Positions 11,933 to 23,287 of a stretch of 64,000 nt of DNA are shown one piece after another. The DNA comes from Reticulitermes speratus. Taxonomy: Eukaryota > Arthropoda > Insecta > Blattodea > Rhinotermitidae. Each line of letters starts with the position of its first letter. Position 1 is the first letter of the stretch. The notes below the pieces were generated by a model. That model saw only the letters and a program-made list of their open reading frames with translations. It was not told where the DNA came from and did not search any database. The stretch covers positions 37,808,908 through 37,872,907 of the forward strand of contig JAJKFL010000003.1 in NCBI GenBank assembly GCA_021186555.1, written 5' to 3'. The position numbers and the translations under genes were made by a program.

Positions 11933-12069
11933 GAAGATTCAAGTCTTCTGGGATGTTACACCGTGACGAATGTTAGTTACCGACGTTTCGAACGATCCTA
12001 CTACTATAATCTTCAGGGTCAAGCAGAACGATATACATGGCGTCAACATCACAGAAGACCTGAATCTTC
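11933..12069. mobile_element. Foldback/MITE-like element, copy 2
   Basis: The left arm reads GAAGATTCAAGTCTTCTGGG, then ATGTTACACCGTG. The reverse complement of the right arm reads GAAGATTCAGGTCTTCTGTG, then ATGTTGACGCCATG. The interior has ACCGACGTTTCGAACGATCC and ATCTTCAGGGTCAAG. This is the cleanest example of the CTTCTGGGATGT terminus. Confidence 0.75.
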
Positions 12070-13221
12070 AAATCGCAACATATCTGGTTTTATACTGACT
12101 GCATTTAATGAAGTAAAATAGTGTTTAGATTTATTTTTGATATAATGTCAAGAAATAAAAATGTTTTGTATATCCTACGGCAGTCTTCCATGTTTTTTCA
12201 TGGCCACTACGACCACGAACGAGAAAATTATGACGCAGTGGCGTAAGAGCATTAACACTAGACGTGCATCGTGACGAGAACATTAGACAGAAAGGAATCT
12301 TCAAGAAATCTAAATAAGAAAATAAATACTGGCTTGGAGCTACTGTAAGGCGCCTCACCCAACAACTGACATCGACTGCCTTCATACATTGACTATTTCT
12401 CAGGCTGGACAGACGTAGCTTGCAGATCTACAGAAACTTTACATTGAAAATAAAAAAAAAAAAAAAAAAACGAGACAGACCTAATATGGAGAAATGAATC
12501 AAATGCTTTTCAATGAGTCTACGAATCAAATTTAATTTTCCATGTAGCAAACACAGCCACATGTTCTTGTGTAAAATTTTTTTTGTTGCTTCATTTACTT
12601 TTAAAGACACTTCTCCGATTCTCTCTGTCACATGGCGTAAAATGGGAGATTGTTTATAAATCAGATAACATGTTTTAGTCCTCATTGCATCCAACCAAAT
12701 GCTGATATGGCACCTTGCTTGTAAAAAGCGTATTTTTTTTTCCAAGTCATTATAAACCTTTCTAACTTTCGGCGGTATATGATAGACCTAACCAATATAT
12801 TTGCAAAACCGGAGTCCTCTTAAAATTAAACAAAGTATCAAACAAGACCGCAGCATGACTCAGCACAAACCAGGGAACTTAAAGAACGTGTATGTGTAAC
12901 GAGACCCGAATTAGCCATCCCTTGTACGAAACTCAAACGGCCGTCCCTTCCGACCCATTTTAAAGTGTTAAAATTACATAAATTTGCAGTAAATTCTTCC
13001 AGGCTGTATTCTTAGCAGAATCAGTATTACGGTGACCAATATTATTTGCCATATTCTTATTCTTGTCTTGTATTTATTTGTTGTGTAATTGTGCAGTATT
13101 TGTGTAGTTGCCTCGGGTTACTTTTGGCACCTGTGCTCTTGAGCTGGCAAGTTAATGAGAATTAAATGAAGCTGATTTGAATTGCAGTATTAAAGGTAAA
13201 AATGTAAAGTTCTCCCTTGTG
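12070..13221. other. AT-rich stretch with a possible LINE 3' tail
   Basis: Poly-A occurs at 12453-12470. The part at about 13075-13190 (GTAGTTGCCTCGGGTTAC, then ATTAAATGAAGCTGATTTGA) resembles the non-coding 3' ends near 5530 and 42775. No gene recognised. Confidence 0.4.
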
Positions 13222-13440
13222 AAAGCCGTGAAGGTATATGGGGGATTGGAAGTATAGCTCCATCCATTCTTAACCTCGGCACTATATGAACGTGAGTGGT
13301 CACCTTTAGGCCCCAGCCAGTCGCTTTACGTCCGGAGAAAGAGAGCTGGTACCGATTGAATAGGACACTGGTCGAGCCCCAGATGTTTCTGAGCAATTTG
13401 GATATGACAAAAGAACTCTTGCCTTCGACGGGAATCGAAC
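13222..13440 (-). mobile_element. SINE family C2, head degraded
   Basis: In the listed strand: GTGAAGGTATATGGGGGA, CCATTCTTAACCTCGGCAC, AGTCGCTTTACGTCCGG, and then the inverted B box region CGACGGGAATCGAACC at 13427-13440. The head beyond the B box is missing and a microsatellite starts there. Confidence 0.8.
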
Positions 13441-13442
13441 CA

Positions 13443-13483
<41 letters not shown>

Positions 13484-13536
13484 GTAGTAGTAGTAGTAGT
13501 ATCAGTAGCAGTAGCAGTAGCAGTAGCAGTAGTACT
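13441..13536. repeat. Compound trinucleotide microsatellite
   Basis: (ATT)n with occasional AGT, passing into (AGT)n and (CAGTAG)n, directly abutting the broken end of a SINE. Confidence 0.95.
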
Positions 13537-14019
13537 CGCGCGCGCTGTCCTGAAGAAACCAATAATCTTCCATACACAATCGTGAGCCCTAGAAACGTTA
13601 GACACGTTGCTTAATAAAAGTAATAGGCCTATTGATATTAATTGCTTTTTACAATATTTCGTTTTTTAAAACTTGTCGTGTTACAAAATCTGAATTAACA
13701 CTTAGAAACAACGAGGAATGTAGTTAAAAGGTTTGTTTCTGAGCGTACAATTTTCGTACAGTTTAGCTCCAAAAATTAAGCATTAATAGCGGGTTACTTA
13801 CAGCTTATCTATGTATATCTTGTTAAATTAAAATTAGTGGCAAGTTGGTGAAATGCCAGATGTTCTGACTCATTTGAAGCTGGCCTGTGGAAGGTAAAAA
13901 AACGCTAAGGAATAAGGCGGGGAGAAGTAACATATGAAAATAAATTGTGAATAATGTGGGAAGAATAATGGCGCTGAAGATGTCGGAGTTTGTTCAAAAT
14001 GGTGTGGACTGGGATAGCT
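13537..14019. other. AT-rich stretch, nothing recognised
   Basis: No repeat or frame was recognised before the minisatellite begins. Confidence 0.45.
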
Positions 14020-14698
14020 TGTCTTTGTGCTTCAAGCTCTATAACAACTTACAGGTTATCTCTGTGCTTAAAGCGCTACGGTAGGATAACTTCTCATTGT
14101 GCTTAAAACACCAGAGTACGATAACGTATCTGTGCTTAAGCGCTAGGGTAGGATAAATTCTCTCTATGCTTAAAGCGGTAGGGTAGGATAATTTGTCTCT
14201 GTGCTTAACTACAGCAGTAGGATAACTTGTCTCTGTGCTTAAAGCGGTAGGGTAGGATAATTTGTCTCTGTGCTTAACTACAGCAGTAGGTTAACTTGAC
14301 TCTGTGCCTAAAGCGCTAGAGAAGGATAATTTGAGTCTGTACTTAAAGCGTTGGGGTAGGATAACTCGTCTCTGTGCTTAAAGCGGTGCACTAGGTTAAC
14401 TTGACTCTGTGCTTAAGGTGCTATAGAAGGATAATTTGAGTCTGTACTTAAAGCGTTAGGGTAGGATAACTTCTCTCTGTGCCTAAAGCGCTTGAATAGG
14501 ATAACTTGTTTCTGCGTTTAAAGCGGTAGGGTAGGATAATTTGTCTCTGTGCTTAACTACAGCAGTAGGTTAACTTGACTCTGTGCCTAAAGCGCTAGAG
14601 AAGGATAATTTGAGTCTGTACTTAAAGCGATGGGGTAGGATAACTCGTCTCTGTGCTTAAAGCACTGCACTAGGTTAACTTGACTCTGTGCTTACAGC
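14020..14698. repeat. 35-bp minisatellite with higher-order structure
   Basis: About 19 diverged copies of a 35-bp unit built from TAGGATAA, TTTGTCTCTGTGCTTAA and AGCGCTAGGG. Variant monomers recur in the same order. The run starting AAAGCGGTAGGGTAGGATAA at 14241 returns at 14520, a shift of 279 bases (about eight monomers), followed both times by the ACTACAGCAG variant. This indicates block duplication after monomer divergence. Confidence 0.95.
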
Positions 14699-14900
14699 CC
14701 CACATTAAGAAAACTCCTTGCAGAAGGTAGATCATTTTCCACGTTGGCACTAGATGGAGGTGTGTGGTCAGCTTCGCGCTCCGGTGGTTATAACACTGGG
14801 GATGTAGATCCCGATTCCACTGATTAGGAGGCTGGATGGACCACAGAGGATATTTCGACGTGGTGGCGAGAAGAAAGTTTCCTGTTACTGCCAGCAATCG
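14699..14900 (-). mobile_element. SINE family C2, degraded
   Basis: Recognisable blocks in the listed strand are CACTAGATGGAGGTGTGTGG, GATTAGGAGGCTGGATGG and the decayed B box CAGCAATCGAATC. It abuts the end of the minisatellite. Confidence 0.65.
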
Positions 14901-16189
14901 AATCTTAGTCTTAAAGTACTTAGACGTAACATAAGTTTTGACCATGTTTTCGGAATGCACCTACATCCAAAAAATGTTTGTTTTTTAATATTGGTGACAA
15001 TAGAAAAGTCCTTGTGAATGTTGGTGATATTCTAGTACTTAGCCATTCACTACGCTAACATTGTCCGGATTATAACACACAAACAACAACAGAAACAGTT
15101 AAAACTAAGATGGTTTCCCTTGAAGCAAAGGACAAGCCTAAGGTTTCCAGTCGTTTAAGAAGATCTGTTTGAATTCCTTGGCAAATGGCCACGTTATCTG
15201 ATATCAAAGATTGAGTTATAGTGAACCTTTGTTGTCACCATGGCCCATAACTTCCTGATTCTCCTGTTGGTACCAACAGAAAGTTACCTATATGCTTAGA
15301 ATATTCATGTATTTATTTCAGAACCTCACACTGCGGTAAAAGCGTTCGCGCAGCGTCTTCATGGGCAACAGACATGAGTTTATTTTGTTGTCAGAGAACA
15401 CAAAAACGCGACGGAGAAAGAGTGAGCGAGAGAGGGGAACAGAACCGGAAACCTGTCATTACGAAACAAATTGAGAGAATTAGAGTAGGAACCAGCACTT
15501 GGAAGATGGGCCACGTTCAGTCCCCAAAAATACACGGAGGTTAACATAGCAGTGGGGTAAGCTGTGGAAAGTGGGGCACATAATGACATAAATTGTGTTG
15601 GAAAACTGCCTGGTGCATAACCCTCGGCTATATGTAACAGTTAAAAACCGTCACAAGGAATTCAAGCTGATAATTACCCATGAACATTATGTTTTCGCTC
15701 CAAGAACTAATATTATTATGGTTAATTCCATACCAAAAAAGTCTTAGTAAAGAATGGAGTGAGACAAATTTTAATTTTAAGTAATCTACTTGTGAGAATA
15801 GCCGTGAAGTATGGAGTTAATCATTAAGTATGTGTTAGACTGCATAATGTTACCATGATCAACCTACCATGGCCATGGTAGGTTGATCATGCATGGCTGT
15901 GAAGAAATGAAGGCTTTGATGGCGTCGCTATTGATTTTGTAAATATTCCACGCATTATAAGACCTATATCAATCTCTTCGGACCACAACTTTGCTCAAGA
16001 TATAATATTGTGTGATAGCCTACTCATTATTCCTAGTCTTGTAAAATTGCAATCTTTATACTCTTCAATAAAATATAGTTATTAACCTCACGTCCTCGTC
16101 TCAAAAGAAATAAATATTCAAATACATATATTTTTTTCGTAGCTCCTTACAAATTGTTTATTAACACTCGTTATCATCATTTACTAAGC
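14901..16189. other. AT-rich stretch containing one palindrome
   Basis: Apart from the palindrome at 15854-15891, nothing was recognised. Frames of up to 69 codons are unremarkable. Confidence 0.45.
15854..15891. repeat. 38-bp perfect palindrome without spacer
   Basis: The 19-base left half (CATGATCAACCTACCATGG) is followed immediately by its exact reverse complement. The centre is CCATGGCCATGG. No match to the other inverted repeats in the window. Confidence 0.95.
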
Positions 16190-16450
16190 TAACTAAATGG
16201 ATCACAGTTCTTCTTCAGAAGTCAATAGTTTCTCATCTAGTCAAGAAATTCCCCAAATTTTATGGAATGCTAGAATTTATTACCGTGTTCACAAGAGCCC
16301 GCCACTTGTCCTCTCTTGAGCCAGATGAATCCAGTCTAGGCCTTTCCATCTTATTTCCGTAAGATCCATTTTAATATTATCCTTACATGCACGCGTAGGT
16401 CTTCCGAGTGGTCTCTAACCTTCAGGTTTCTCCACCAAAAAAATGTATGC
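16190..16450 (-). pseudogene. LINE polyprotein C-terminal relic
   Basis: On the minus strand the translation gives DNIKMDLTEIRWKGLDWIHL, continuing AQERTS. After a frame change it gives EDKWRALVNTVINS. This is the terminal peptide pattern also seen at 3585, 30355 and 62382. Stops and a frameshift make it non-functional. No reverse transcriptase core is present. Confidence 0.8.
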
Positions 16451-17318
16451 ATTTCATTATTAACTCTTATTTTCTAATCATATATTGTTTAGTACAGGCG
16501 TTTCAGCTTGTAGGCAATCATCATTGCTTTCTCTATGCTACACGCCTTTTGCAAGTCAACCTTGACTATAATATTGCAAATCTAAACGTGTAAGATAAAT
16601 AATTAGTGGATAATTTTGATGGTAATGAATTGTAAAAAGTTGGTCTGTGTAGTATATAAAGTTTAAATTACTCGTAACATCTCAAAGAAAGGGGTGTGGG
16701 GACGTGGGTTTAATTGAACGGCTTCATGACATTCGGTGGCAGGCGCTTGTGAACACGATAATTAACTTTAGAGTTTTCGAGTTTTCATAAAAGGTGAAAC
16801 TTTTTTTTTTATCCCCTGATTGACCGTCCTCTTTTGAAGAATCATGTGCCATGGGTTTAGTCAGCGTGTTGGTCCGTCACTGTGCTTCGTTAGGCTGCCT
16901 CAGATAATTACGTAATTAAGTGCAACCTGCTATCTTTCACGGTAAAGAGTATGATATTAAAAAACAAATTATTGTAAAGAATGAGAGAAATGAACTAGTA
17001 TAAATTTACGTAACAAGCAGCTGTATGGCTTATACTCTGCGGCTAATATCGTTGTGGTGGTTAAGGAAGGAAGTTGAGGTGAACACGAATGGACAAATTT
17101 ATTCAAAAATCTAATTAATCATTTGTTAAAATAACAGTTTCTTTGAAAAAAACAATAACGTAAATTTTGTGATTATAATCATCTGTTGCCTACGTAGTGG
17201 ATACTAAACTAACTCCTTTCCTAAATCATCTTCCCAGTACACCCTTGGACTTTATTAACTACTTATTTCTCTCATTTTCAAGTACACCATATCCTCCCAA
17301 AAGAATGCGAGTTTTCAG
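16451..17318. other. AT-rich stretch, nothing recognised
   Basis: No repeat or gene recognised. Confidence 0.45.
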
Positions 17319-17614
17319 CACTTTTTTTTGCGTGGTGAAGGGCCCCGCAGCAGATGCTACGGACGCACCGCAGCCTTAAGGCTTCTTGTGCAACCTCTGT
17401 GATGAAGATGAGCAATTTCTTTTACCAAGTTTTACAATTAATGGAGCACCAGTGGAATGAAATTGACAGGGGAAAACCGACAACTCGGGGAAAAAACCTG
17501 TCCCAGTGCCACTTTGCCCACCACAAATCTCACATGAACTGACCGGGATCGAACTCTGGCCTCCGCGGTGACAGGCCGGCGACTAACCTCCTGAGCCATG
17601 GCACGGCACAGCAC
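17319..17614 (-). mobile_element. SINE family A, full length
   Basis: Listed strand: poly-T at 17320-17329, GTGAAGGGCCCCGCAGCAGA, GACGCACCGCAGCCTTAAGG, CCAGTGGAATGAAATTGACA, then the inverted head GACCGGGATCGAACTCTGGC and CCTGAGCCATGGCACGGC. Both internal promoter boxes remain recognisable. Confidence 0.93.
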
Positions 17615-17689
17615 ATTTTCTATGCCTTTAAATATTTCCTTGTCGGTACGACTACGTTTCAAATTTCGTGGTACGTTACCTTTTCTGCA

Positions 17690-17960
17690 TGAAGATTTGC
17701 AACGATCAGGTGATACCTTTTCAGGTCTCTGCTAGACTAGGGGTGAGAGAACGGAATTTGATTCCCGGCACGAGCAGGGACTTTCCTTTTCACCACAGCC
17801 TCCAGAGTGGCTCATGTTCCACCTCGCCTCTTATCTCAAGGGTGATTTTTTTTCCGGGCGATGAAACAGCAGGGTCCATTGCCCACTCTTCTCCACATAA
17901 TGCGGAGGTTGGAGATGCTTGGATTCTGTGTGCTATATAACGAAGCTGTCAATTGCTAGG
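17690..17960 (+). mobile_element. Possible degraded tRNA-derived SINE (another family)
   Basis: TGCTAGACTAGGGGTGAGAG, then TTTGATTCCCGGCACGAGC, has the layout of a decayed tRNA head with a B-box-like element, and is followed by GCAGGGACTTTCC. It is not clearly A, B, C or D. No second good copy lies in the window, so this stays tentative. Confidence 0.35.
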
Positions 17961-17989
17961 ATTATATAGCGTCAGTGTTGAATGGTTGA

Positions 17990-18146
17990 ATGATTCTGAC
18001 AGAGGTAAACCGAAGTAGGTCTACTCGTGGTGAAATCTGTCAAAATACCATTTGCCCACCACAAATCCCACATGGTACGGCGTGGGATATAACTCGAGCC
18101 TCCGCGGTGAGAGGCCGGCAAATAAACGCTTGAGACATGGCACGGT
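17990..18146 (-). mobile_element. SINE family A, 3' truncated
   Basis: Head and upper body only: GACAGAGGTAAACCGAAGTA, TTTGCCCACCACAAATCCCA, CTCCGCGGTGAGAGGCCGGC, then CTTGAGACATGGCACGG. The 3' body is missing. It lies about 375 bases beyond another A copy in the same orientation. Confidence 0.88.
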
Positions 18147-18430
18147 CAGAAATGTGTGGAACTGTACTTCCACTCCCCTATACGTCTTCACGGTGTGGTG
18201 CTTAATTAACCACGTGGAGATTACCGTTTACTTAGACGTACTGCACACTTTAAAATTGTCGTGCTGCCTACATCGGGGTTCTCACTGGCCTGCAGCACTA
18301 CGCCATCCTTTTCGTAACACTGTATGAAGCCCAGTGGTAAATCTGGTCTTAACACTAATAAGGTCTGTATTTTGCCACCGAGTGTCTTTATGTGTTTCGA
18401 GAGACTCTCACAATAAATACAGACATAAAA

Positions 18431-18627
18431 TACAGTCGAACTCTGTTAAAACGTCATGAAAGTGACTGAATATTTTGTTTCGTTATAAACGAGTGTTGTT
18501 ATAGCCGAGCAGAATAATGTTATGGTTAATAACAGTGAGGAATTAATTGGTACCACAGAATATCTGACGTTATAGACGAGGTATCGTATAAACCGATGTC
18601 GTTATAACCGGGTTCGATTATATATAT
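18431..18627. mobile_element. MITE with Tc1/mariner-like ends
   Basis: The left end reads CAGTCGAACTCTGTTAAAAC. The reverse complement of the right end reads TAATCGAACCCGGTTATAAC. A TA dinucleotide lies outside each end. The interior is rich in CGTTATAA words and has no coding capacity. A second copy is at 28938. The Tc1/mariner assignment rests on the CAGT-type terminus and TA flanks only. Confidence 0.65.
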
Positions 18628-18858
18628 TCTGTACGGTACTGGATTATACCTTGTAATTTACACGAAAGACAGTATTGGTTTTCCGTGATTTTCTTCAGTC
18701 CTGGAGCAAATACTGAAGAGGGATCCAAATTTCACGTTCTGCTGCACACATCTCATGCACCCCTCACAGTTTATCAAATTTTCGTCATAATGCAGCAATG
18801 CCAATGCAAATATAAACATTCACCCAAAATACAGCAACTACTTAACCTCTTTCCTTTT

Positions 18859-18875
18859 GTGTGTGTGTGTGTGTG
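18859..18875. repeat. (GT)n microsatellite
   Basis: Uninterrupted TG repeat next to the 3' end of the SINE at 18876. Confidence 0.9.
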
Positions 18876-19120
18876 ACGCACAGCAGCCTTGAGGCTTATT
18901 GTGCAGCCCTGTGATGAAGATGATTAGTTTTTTCTGCTTTTCCATTTTAATGGAGCACTGGTGGAATGAAATTGACAGGGGTAAACCGAAGTACTCGGGG
19001 GAAAAACCTGTCCTAGTGCCACTTTGTCCACACAAATCCCACGTGGACTGATCCGGGATTGAACCTGGGCCTCCGCGGTGACAGGCCGGCGACTAACCGC
19101 CTGAGCCATGGCACGGCCAA
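18876..19120 (-). mobile_element. SINE family A, shortened 3' end
   Basis: Listed strand: GACGCACAGCAGCCTTGAGG, GTGATGAAGATGATTAG, GGAATGAAATTGACAGGGG, GGGATTGAACCTGGGCCTCC and CCTGAGCCATGGCACGGCC. The terminal GGGGCCC block of the full copies is replaced by the (GT)n repeat. Confidence 0.92.
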
Positions 19121-20068
19121 CCTCTGTCCTTTGCTGCATGCTCAAAACAGTCCACTTCCCATCCCCTTGCCTTCTTTACTGCCAATGATCTACCCTTCAT
19201 GTAATCAACATTTGCAAGAAGGACAAGCGGGCATTGCTTTGGAACCTGCGGAACCGTCAAATTTTCTCTTTTCCTGAACAACCGTTGTATCTCTCACTAT
19301 CCCTCATTTTCTTTTCATTTTCCTTCTGTTCTTGCATGTTCGTCTTCCTCTCTTCCTTCGTCAGTCGTGTTGAAAGTAAAATAAATTTGTGTTGACGCTA
19401 GATCCTGCGCCAACAGCCTTCCTTCTTCACCTTCACTTCTCCCGTTAAGAGCCGTGCCGACGTACATCTATATCAGTCATTCCGGTCTGGTCCATTCCAT
19501 CTCTCTCTCTCCCACTCTCTCTGCGGATAGAGCAACGAGCCATGGAGATTCTCACTGGATCGGAACACAGCTTCAGTTCCAGTGTACAGACTGTGGCAAA
19601 ACGGATCGTCCTCACTTTCTTGCGTGCAGTGGTCATGTGATTACAGCATCGTCTGTAGACTCACTGTTGCTTTCAGATACGGAGAGTAATGTGATCGCCT
19701 ACAACCACGATGAAAGAGGTTCGATTTCCAGAACAATTAGGCAGAACGGGTCTGGGTCCCATCCAACACCCATTCCTCTGGGCGTGAGCGCGTACAGCCA
19801 GTACGCACTAAGGACAGTCATTCATGCCTATCCAATGCAGATGTCTGGCACATGTGGAGCATTACATCACATGGTGAGGTGCCTGAGAACATAGACCACT
19901 TTTACCTTATTCTATCAAACATACAAAAGATAATTATTTTGTTACTTTGTTCCTACTCGTATTTCAGTAAAATGTCTACGAAACTCACTGAAACGAACGT
20001 GGTGTATGACAATCGTGATTTCACATTTCAATAGAACGGATGAAGTTGATTTCATTTTTGGACATCGA
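19121..20068. other. Stretch with an unrecognised 146-codon frame
   Basis: A frame at 19454-19894 (+) is the longest non-repeat-array frame nearby. It contains CTDCGK but no second cysteine pair or domain that I recognise. Part of it (around 19740-19790, GGGTCTGGGTCCCATCC) faintly resembles the SINE C body, so a repeat origin is likelier than a gene. Confidence 0.35.
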
Positions 20069-20330
20069 CCAGTCGGTATAGCTGGGTGGCCCGGGGTTCG
20101 AATCCCAGTAGGGGCAAGAGATTTTCCTTTTCTCCTAAACGTTCAAACAGACTCTGGGACCCACCCAATCCTCTATTCAATCGGTACGGGGAGTAATGCG
20201 GTCAGAGCTTGGAGTTAAACCATTCATCTCCATTTAGTGCCAAGGTTAAGAATGAGTGGATCAATACCTCTACCCCTACGTATTGCCAGGCACTAACTGG
20301 TACCAATGTGCATGGTAAATTAGAGTCAAC
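20069..20330 (+). mobile_element. SINE family C2
   Basis: CCAGTCGGTATAGCTGGGTG, then exact B box GGTTCGAATCC, AGTAGGGGCAAGAGATTTTC, CATTTAGTGCCAAGGTTAAG and AATGAGTGGATCAATACC. The region between the boxes is shortened. A LINE relic starts about 110 bases downstream. Confidence 0.85.
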
Positions 20331-20439
20331 GAACTGTGGTCTTTATGTTAAGGTACTGTCTCAGAATTTATCTGGAATAACGAAGATAAAGAACTAAGAA
20401 ATTTAGACAGGATGTAATTTTAATAAAATCATGGCGTAT

Positions 20440-20888
20440 TTATTCTAATACAGTAAACAGAATAAAAAAAAAAGACACTTTGGCAAGCAAATGTCAGCAG
20501 ATACGAAACTACGAATTCACAACATTATTTTGAAAGCCACACTCTGTTAAGGAAGCCAGCTGTGGATAGCGAACAAAAAAAAAGAATAGCAAAATGCGCT
20601 TCCTAAGGCCACTCCTATCCCTCAAAAGACGGGATAAATAAAGAAATACTGGCATTATGAACACACTTAATTTGGACAATATAGAAGATGAGATCAGAAA
20701 CTACAGACAAAATTGTCTTCAACACGTAAACAGAATGGAAAACAACCGCTTATCAAAACTAGCACAACAGTATCAACCCCATGGAAAAAGGAATATAGGC
20801 CGCCCACGAAGGAGATGGAGAGAAGAGAATCATCTAAAAGAGAATGAGTCACAAAGGACAGGACTTAACATCTCTAAACTTACAAAGT
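20440..20888 (+). pseudogene. LINE C-terminal relic with microsatellite tail
   Basis: The translation gives KMRFLRPLLSLKRRDK around 20593-20640, then QNCLQHVNRMENNRLSKLAQ and KRNIGRPRRRWRE in a second open piece (20657-20850). This is the end of a non-LTR retrotransposon reverse transcriptase protein with its GRPRRRW motif. A stop separates the two pieces. A GAT/GAC microsatellite follows immediately, as is common at LINE 3' ends. Confidence 0.85.
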
Positions 20889-20968
20889 TCATGATGATAA
20901 TGATGATGATGATGATAATGACGATAACGACGACGACTACGACGAAAATGATGATGACGACGACGAAA
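20889..20968. repeat. (GAT)n/(GAC)n microsatellite
   Basis: Imperfect ATG/ACG trinucleotide array forming the tail of the LINE relic just upstream. Confidence 0.9.
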
Positions 20969-21390
20969 TTTGACCCTGCGTAACGGTTTTCATTAAACCT
21001 TTGGCGACTAATATCGCTGTGCAGGTTAATTATTCATAACATTCAAGATATCTCGGTTCCGAGACAAGAACCGGAACTGTGTTCTATATAACACGAAACA
21101 GTTGCAATTATGCTACACATTTAACAGCAAAATTTGGTAAAAGTGTTTCGTATGAATATATGATAGCCTCTAATTAATGCTCCTTATGCATGTACAGTAC
21201 CATGCCGAATGTGACACTTTAAAGTAAGATGTCCGGCTACGAACATGTTGGCCAGAGAATGAGAGGGAATTACTCTCTACGACAGCAGATGCAGACTGGC
21301 TCTGGACAATACCTTAATCTGGCCTGATTGGTACCGGGCCCCTCTGTCCGGGAAGAAAGCGGTCTTGTACAGATTACCAATATTAAAGGA
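20969..21390. other. Stretch with faint repeat debris
   Basis: The part at 21280-21390 (GACTGGCTCTGGACAATACC, GGTACCGGGCCCCTCTGTCC) looks like debris of a SINE body but is too diverged to assign. Confidence 0.3.
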
Positions 21391-21701
21391 GGCACGCGGT
21401 GGCGCAGTTGGTTGAGGCACTGCGCTACAAGCCGGAAGATCGTGGGTTCGATTTCCGATGGTATCATTGAAATTTTTCATTGACATGATCCTTTCGGCCG
21501 CACCTGTGGTCGACTCAGTCTCTAACAGAAATGAGTACCAGGAATATTTCCTGGGGGGTAAAGGCGGCCGGTGCGTAGGGCTGACAACCTTACCACCTCC
21601 ATGTGCCGATTGTCTAGAAATCTTGGATCCTCAACCTTCTGGAACCCTAAGGGCCTGTCCAGGCCTGTAATGGGATTGCTTTACCTTTTACCAATACTAA
21701 A
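21391..21701 (+). mobile_element. SINE family D, full length
   Basis: Head GCACGCGGTGGCGCAGTTGG with an exact A box TGGCGCAGTTGG, and B box GGTTCGATTTC. The body runs CAGTCTCTAACAGAAATGAG, TACCAGGAATATTTCCTGG, AAAGGCGGCCGGTGCGTAGG and GGGCCTGTCCAGGCCTGTAA. The 3' end is TGGGATTGCTTTACCTTTTA. A second, 5'-truncated copy lies at 51015. Confidence 0.92.
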
Positions 21702-22725
21702 GCTTTACTTCCACTTCTTCGTACGTGTGAATTGCGAAGTGCTTAGGCACAGGGATAAGTGTGCCTAAGTATTAACGTAGTTACCTAAATATCGATTGCA
21801 GAAGATTTTCGAGTCTTAAACATGAGCCACAAACGATGTTCCATTTTTATTTTAGTTTAATTTACAGCATACGTGGCTGCATATTTGAAGGGCAGAAAAT
21901 TTCCAAATCATGATCTACTGGCTAAGTAAGAAGATAAATGTAGCCTATTTAACTATTACCGCAAGCATGTCAATGGTTACACTTCACGCGTAAAACAGAT
22001 GTTGCCTCCGAAGAAAAGTGCTAATTACTTACTTTTTACGAATATTCTATAAATATAAATAATCTGAAAGACATCTCTGTGATTTTCCTCATTCTGGCCA
22101 TGAGAATGTCAGGATTTTATTCTGAGATAGACCGTGACCGCCTCTTCCCAATGCTTCAATTGGAAATTTTAACAACCGGAACGCTAAGGAAAAGTCTTTT
22201 ATAAGTCTTTAATTTAGCGCGGTTGTATGAACCGGAACGTCGTTCTGGTGCGTTCCGTTCCAATTCGAGCACCGCTTCTTCCACATCCTTACCCATCTGC
22301 ATTCCTGCTTATCTTTCTGGCTCATTAGAAGCCATGAAGTTAGAATAGGTTTGGTAAAGAACGCAAATCAACCTTACTAAAAAATAATGTCTCTAAATTG
22401 TAGTTTGTCATGTAATGTAAACCTATAAAACAAATGCCCTTCTGATTCCAAGTAAGAACGCACACACAGCAGATACTCGTACTATCAAAATAAAATCCAT
22501 GAGACTACAAATTTGCTTATACACATGTCACAGGTTAAACTTCAACATCATATAAAGTATCAATATCTTCATTTACATGGAATCATGCGGTTATTTAGTA
22601 ACCAATAACTTAATGCTTAGAGTTTAGTGTTACAAAGCTGGTTACTTAAAATGTGAAAGAAGTAAAATATTAAAGAAGAAAAAAGTTCACAAAATTAAAA
22701 GTGTCCGAGGGAAAAGGTAATACTA
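21702..22725. other. AT-rich stretch, nothing firm
   Basis: AACCGGAACG words recur near 22175 and 22231 with a nearby inverted CGTTCCG. This is too short to call an element. Confidence 0.4.
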
Positions 22726-23287
22726 GCCGATCACTTACATTGCACTACGTTATGCATGCCGTTCACTTACATTACACTACTTTATGCATGCCGTTCACTT
22801 ACATTACACTACTTTGTGCATGCCGTTCACTTACATTAACACTACTTTGTGCATGCCGTTACACTTACATTACACTACTTTGTTCATGCCGTTCACTTAC
22901 ATTACACTATTTTATGCATGCCGTTCACTTACATTACAGTATGTTATGCATGCCGTGCACTTACATTACACTACTTTTATGCATGCCGCGCACTTACATT
23001 ACACTACTTTATGCATTACGTTACTACTTACTACTTATCATGCTCACGTACTTTATGCATGCCTGCACTTACATTACACTACTTTATGCATGCCATGCAC
23101 TTACATTACACTACTTTATGCATGCCGTGCACTTACATTACATTACTTTATGCATGCCGTTCACTTACATTACACTACTTTATGCATGCCGTTCACTTAC
23201 ATTACACTACTTTATGCATGCCGTGCACTTACATTACACTACTTTATGCATGCCGTGCACTTACATTACACTACGTTATGCATGCCG
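22726..23287. repeat. 32-bp minisatellite, stop-free in three frames
   Basis: About 17.5 copies of a 32-bp unit (GCCGTTCACTTACATTACAC plus TACTTTATGCAT) with low divergence apart from one scrambled unit near 23010-23050. Because 32 is not a multiple of 3 and the unit has no stop in any forward frame, three overlapping frames (207, 175 and 165 codons) cross it. They encode the same periodic peptide (repeating MHAVHLHYTTLC) and are by-products of the repeat. Confidence 0.95.

Noticed and set aside
19454..19894. 146-codon forward frame
   Set aside because: No domain recognised, only one CxxC pair, and part of it resembles degraded SINE body. Frames of this length are expected by chance in 64 kb.
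22726..23287. CRISPR-like array
   Set aside because: Units are contiguous tandem copies with no unique spacers, and the sequence is eukaryotic.
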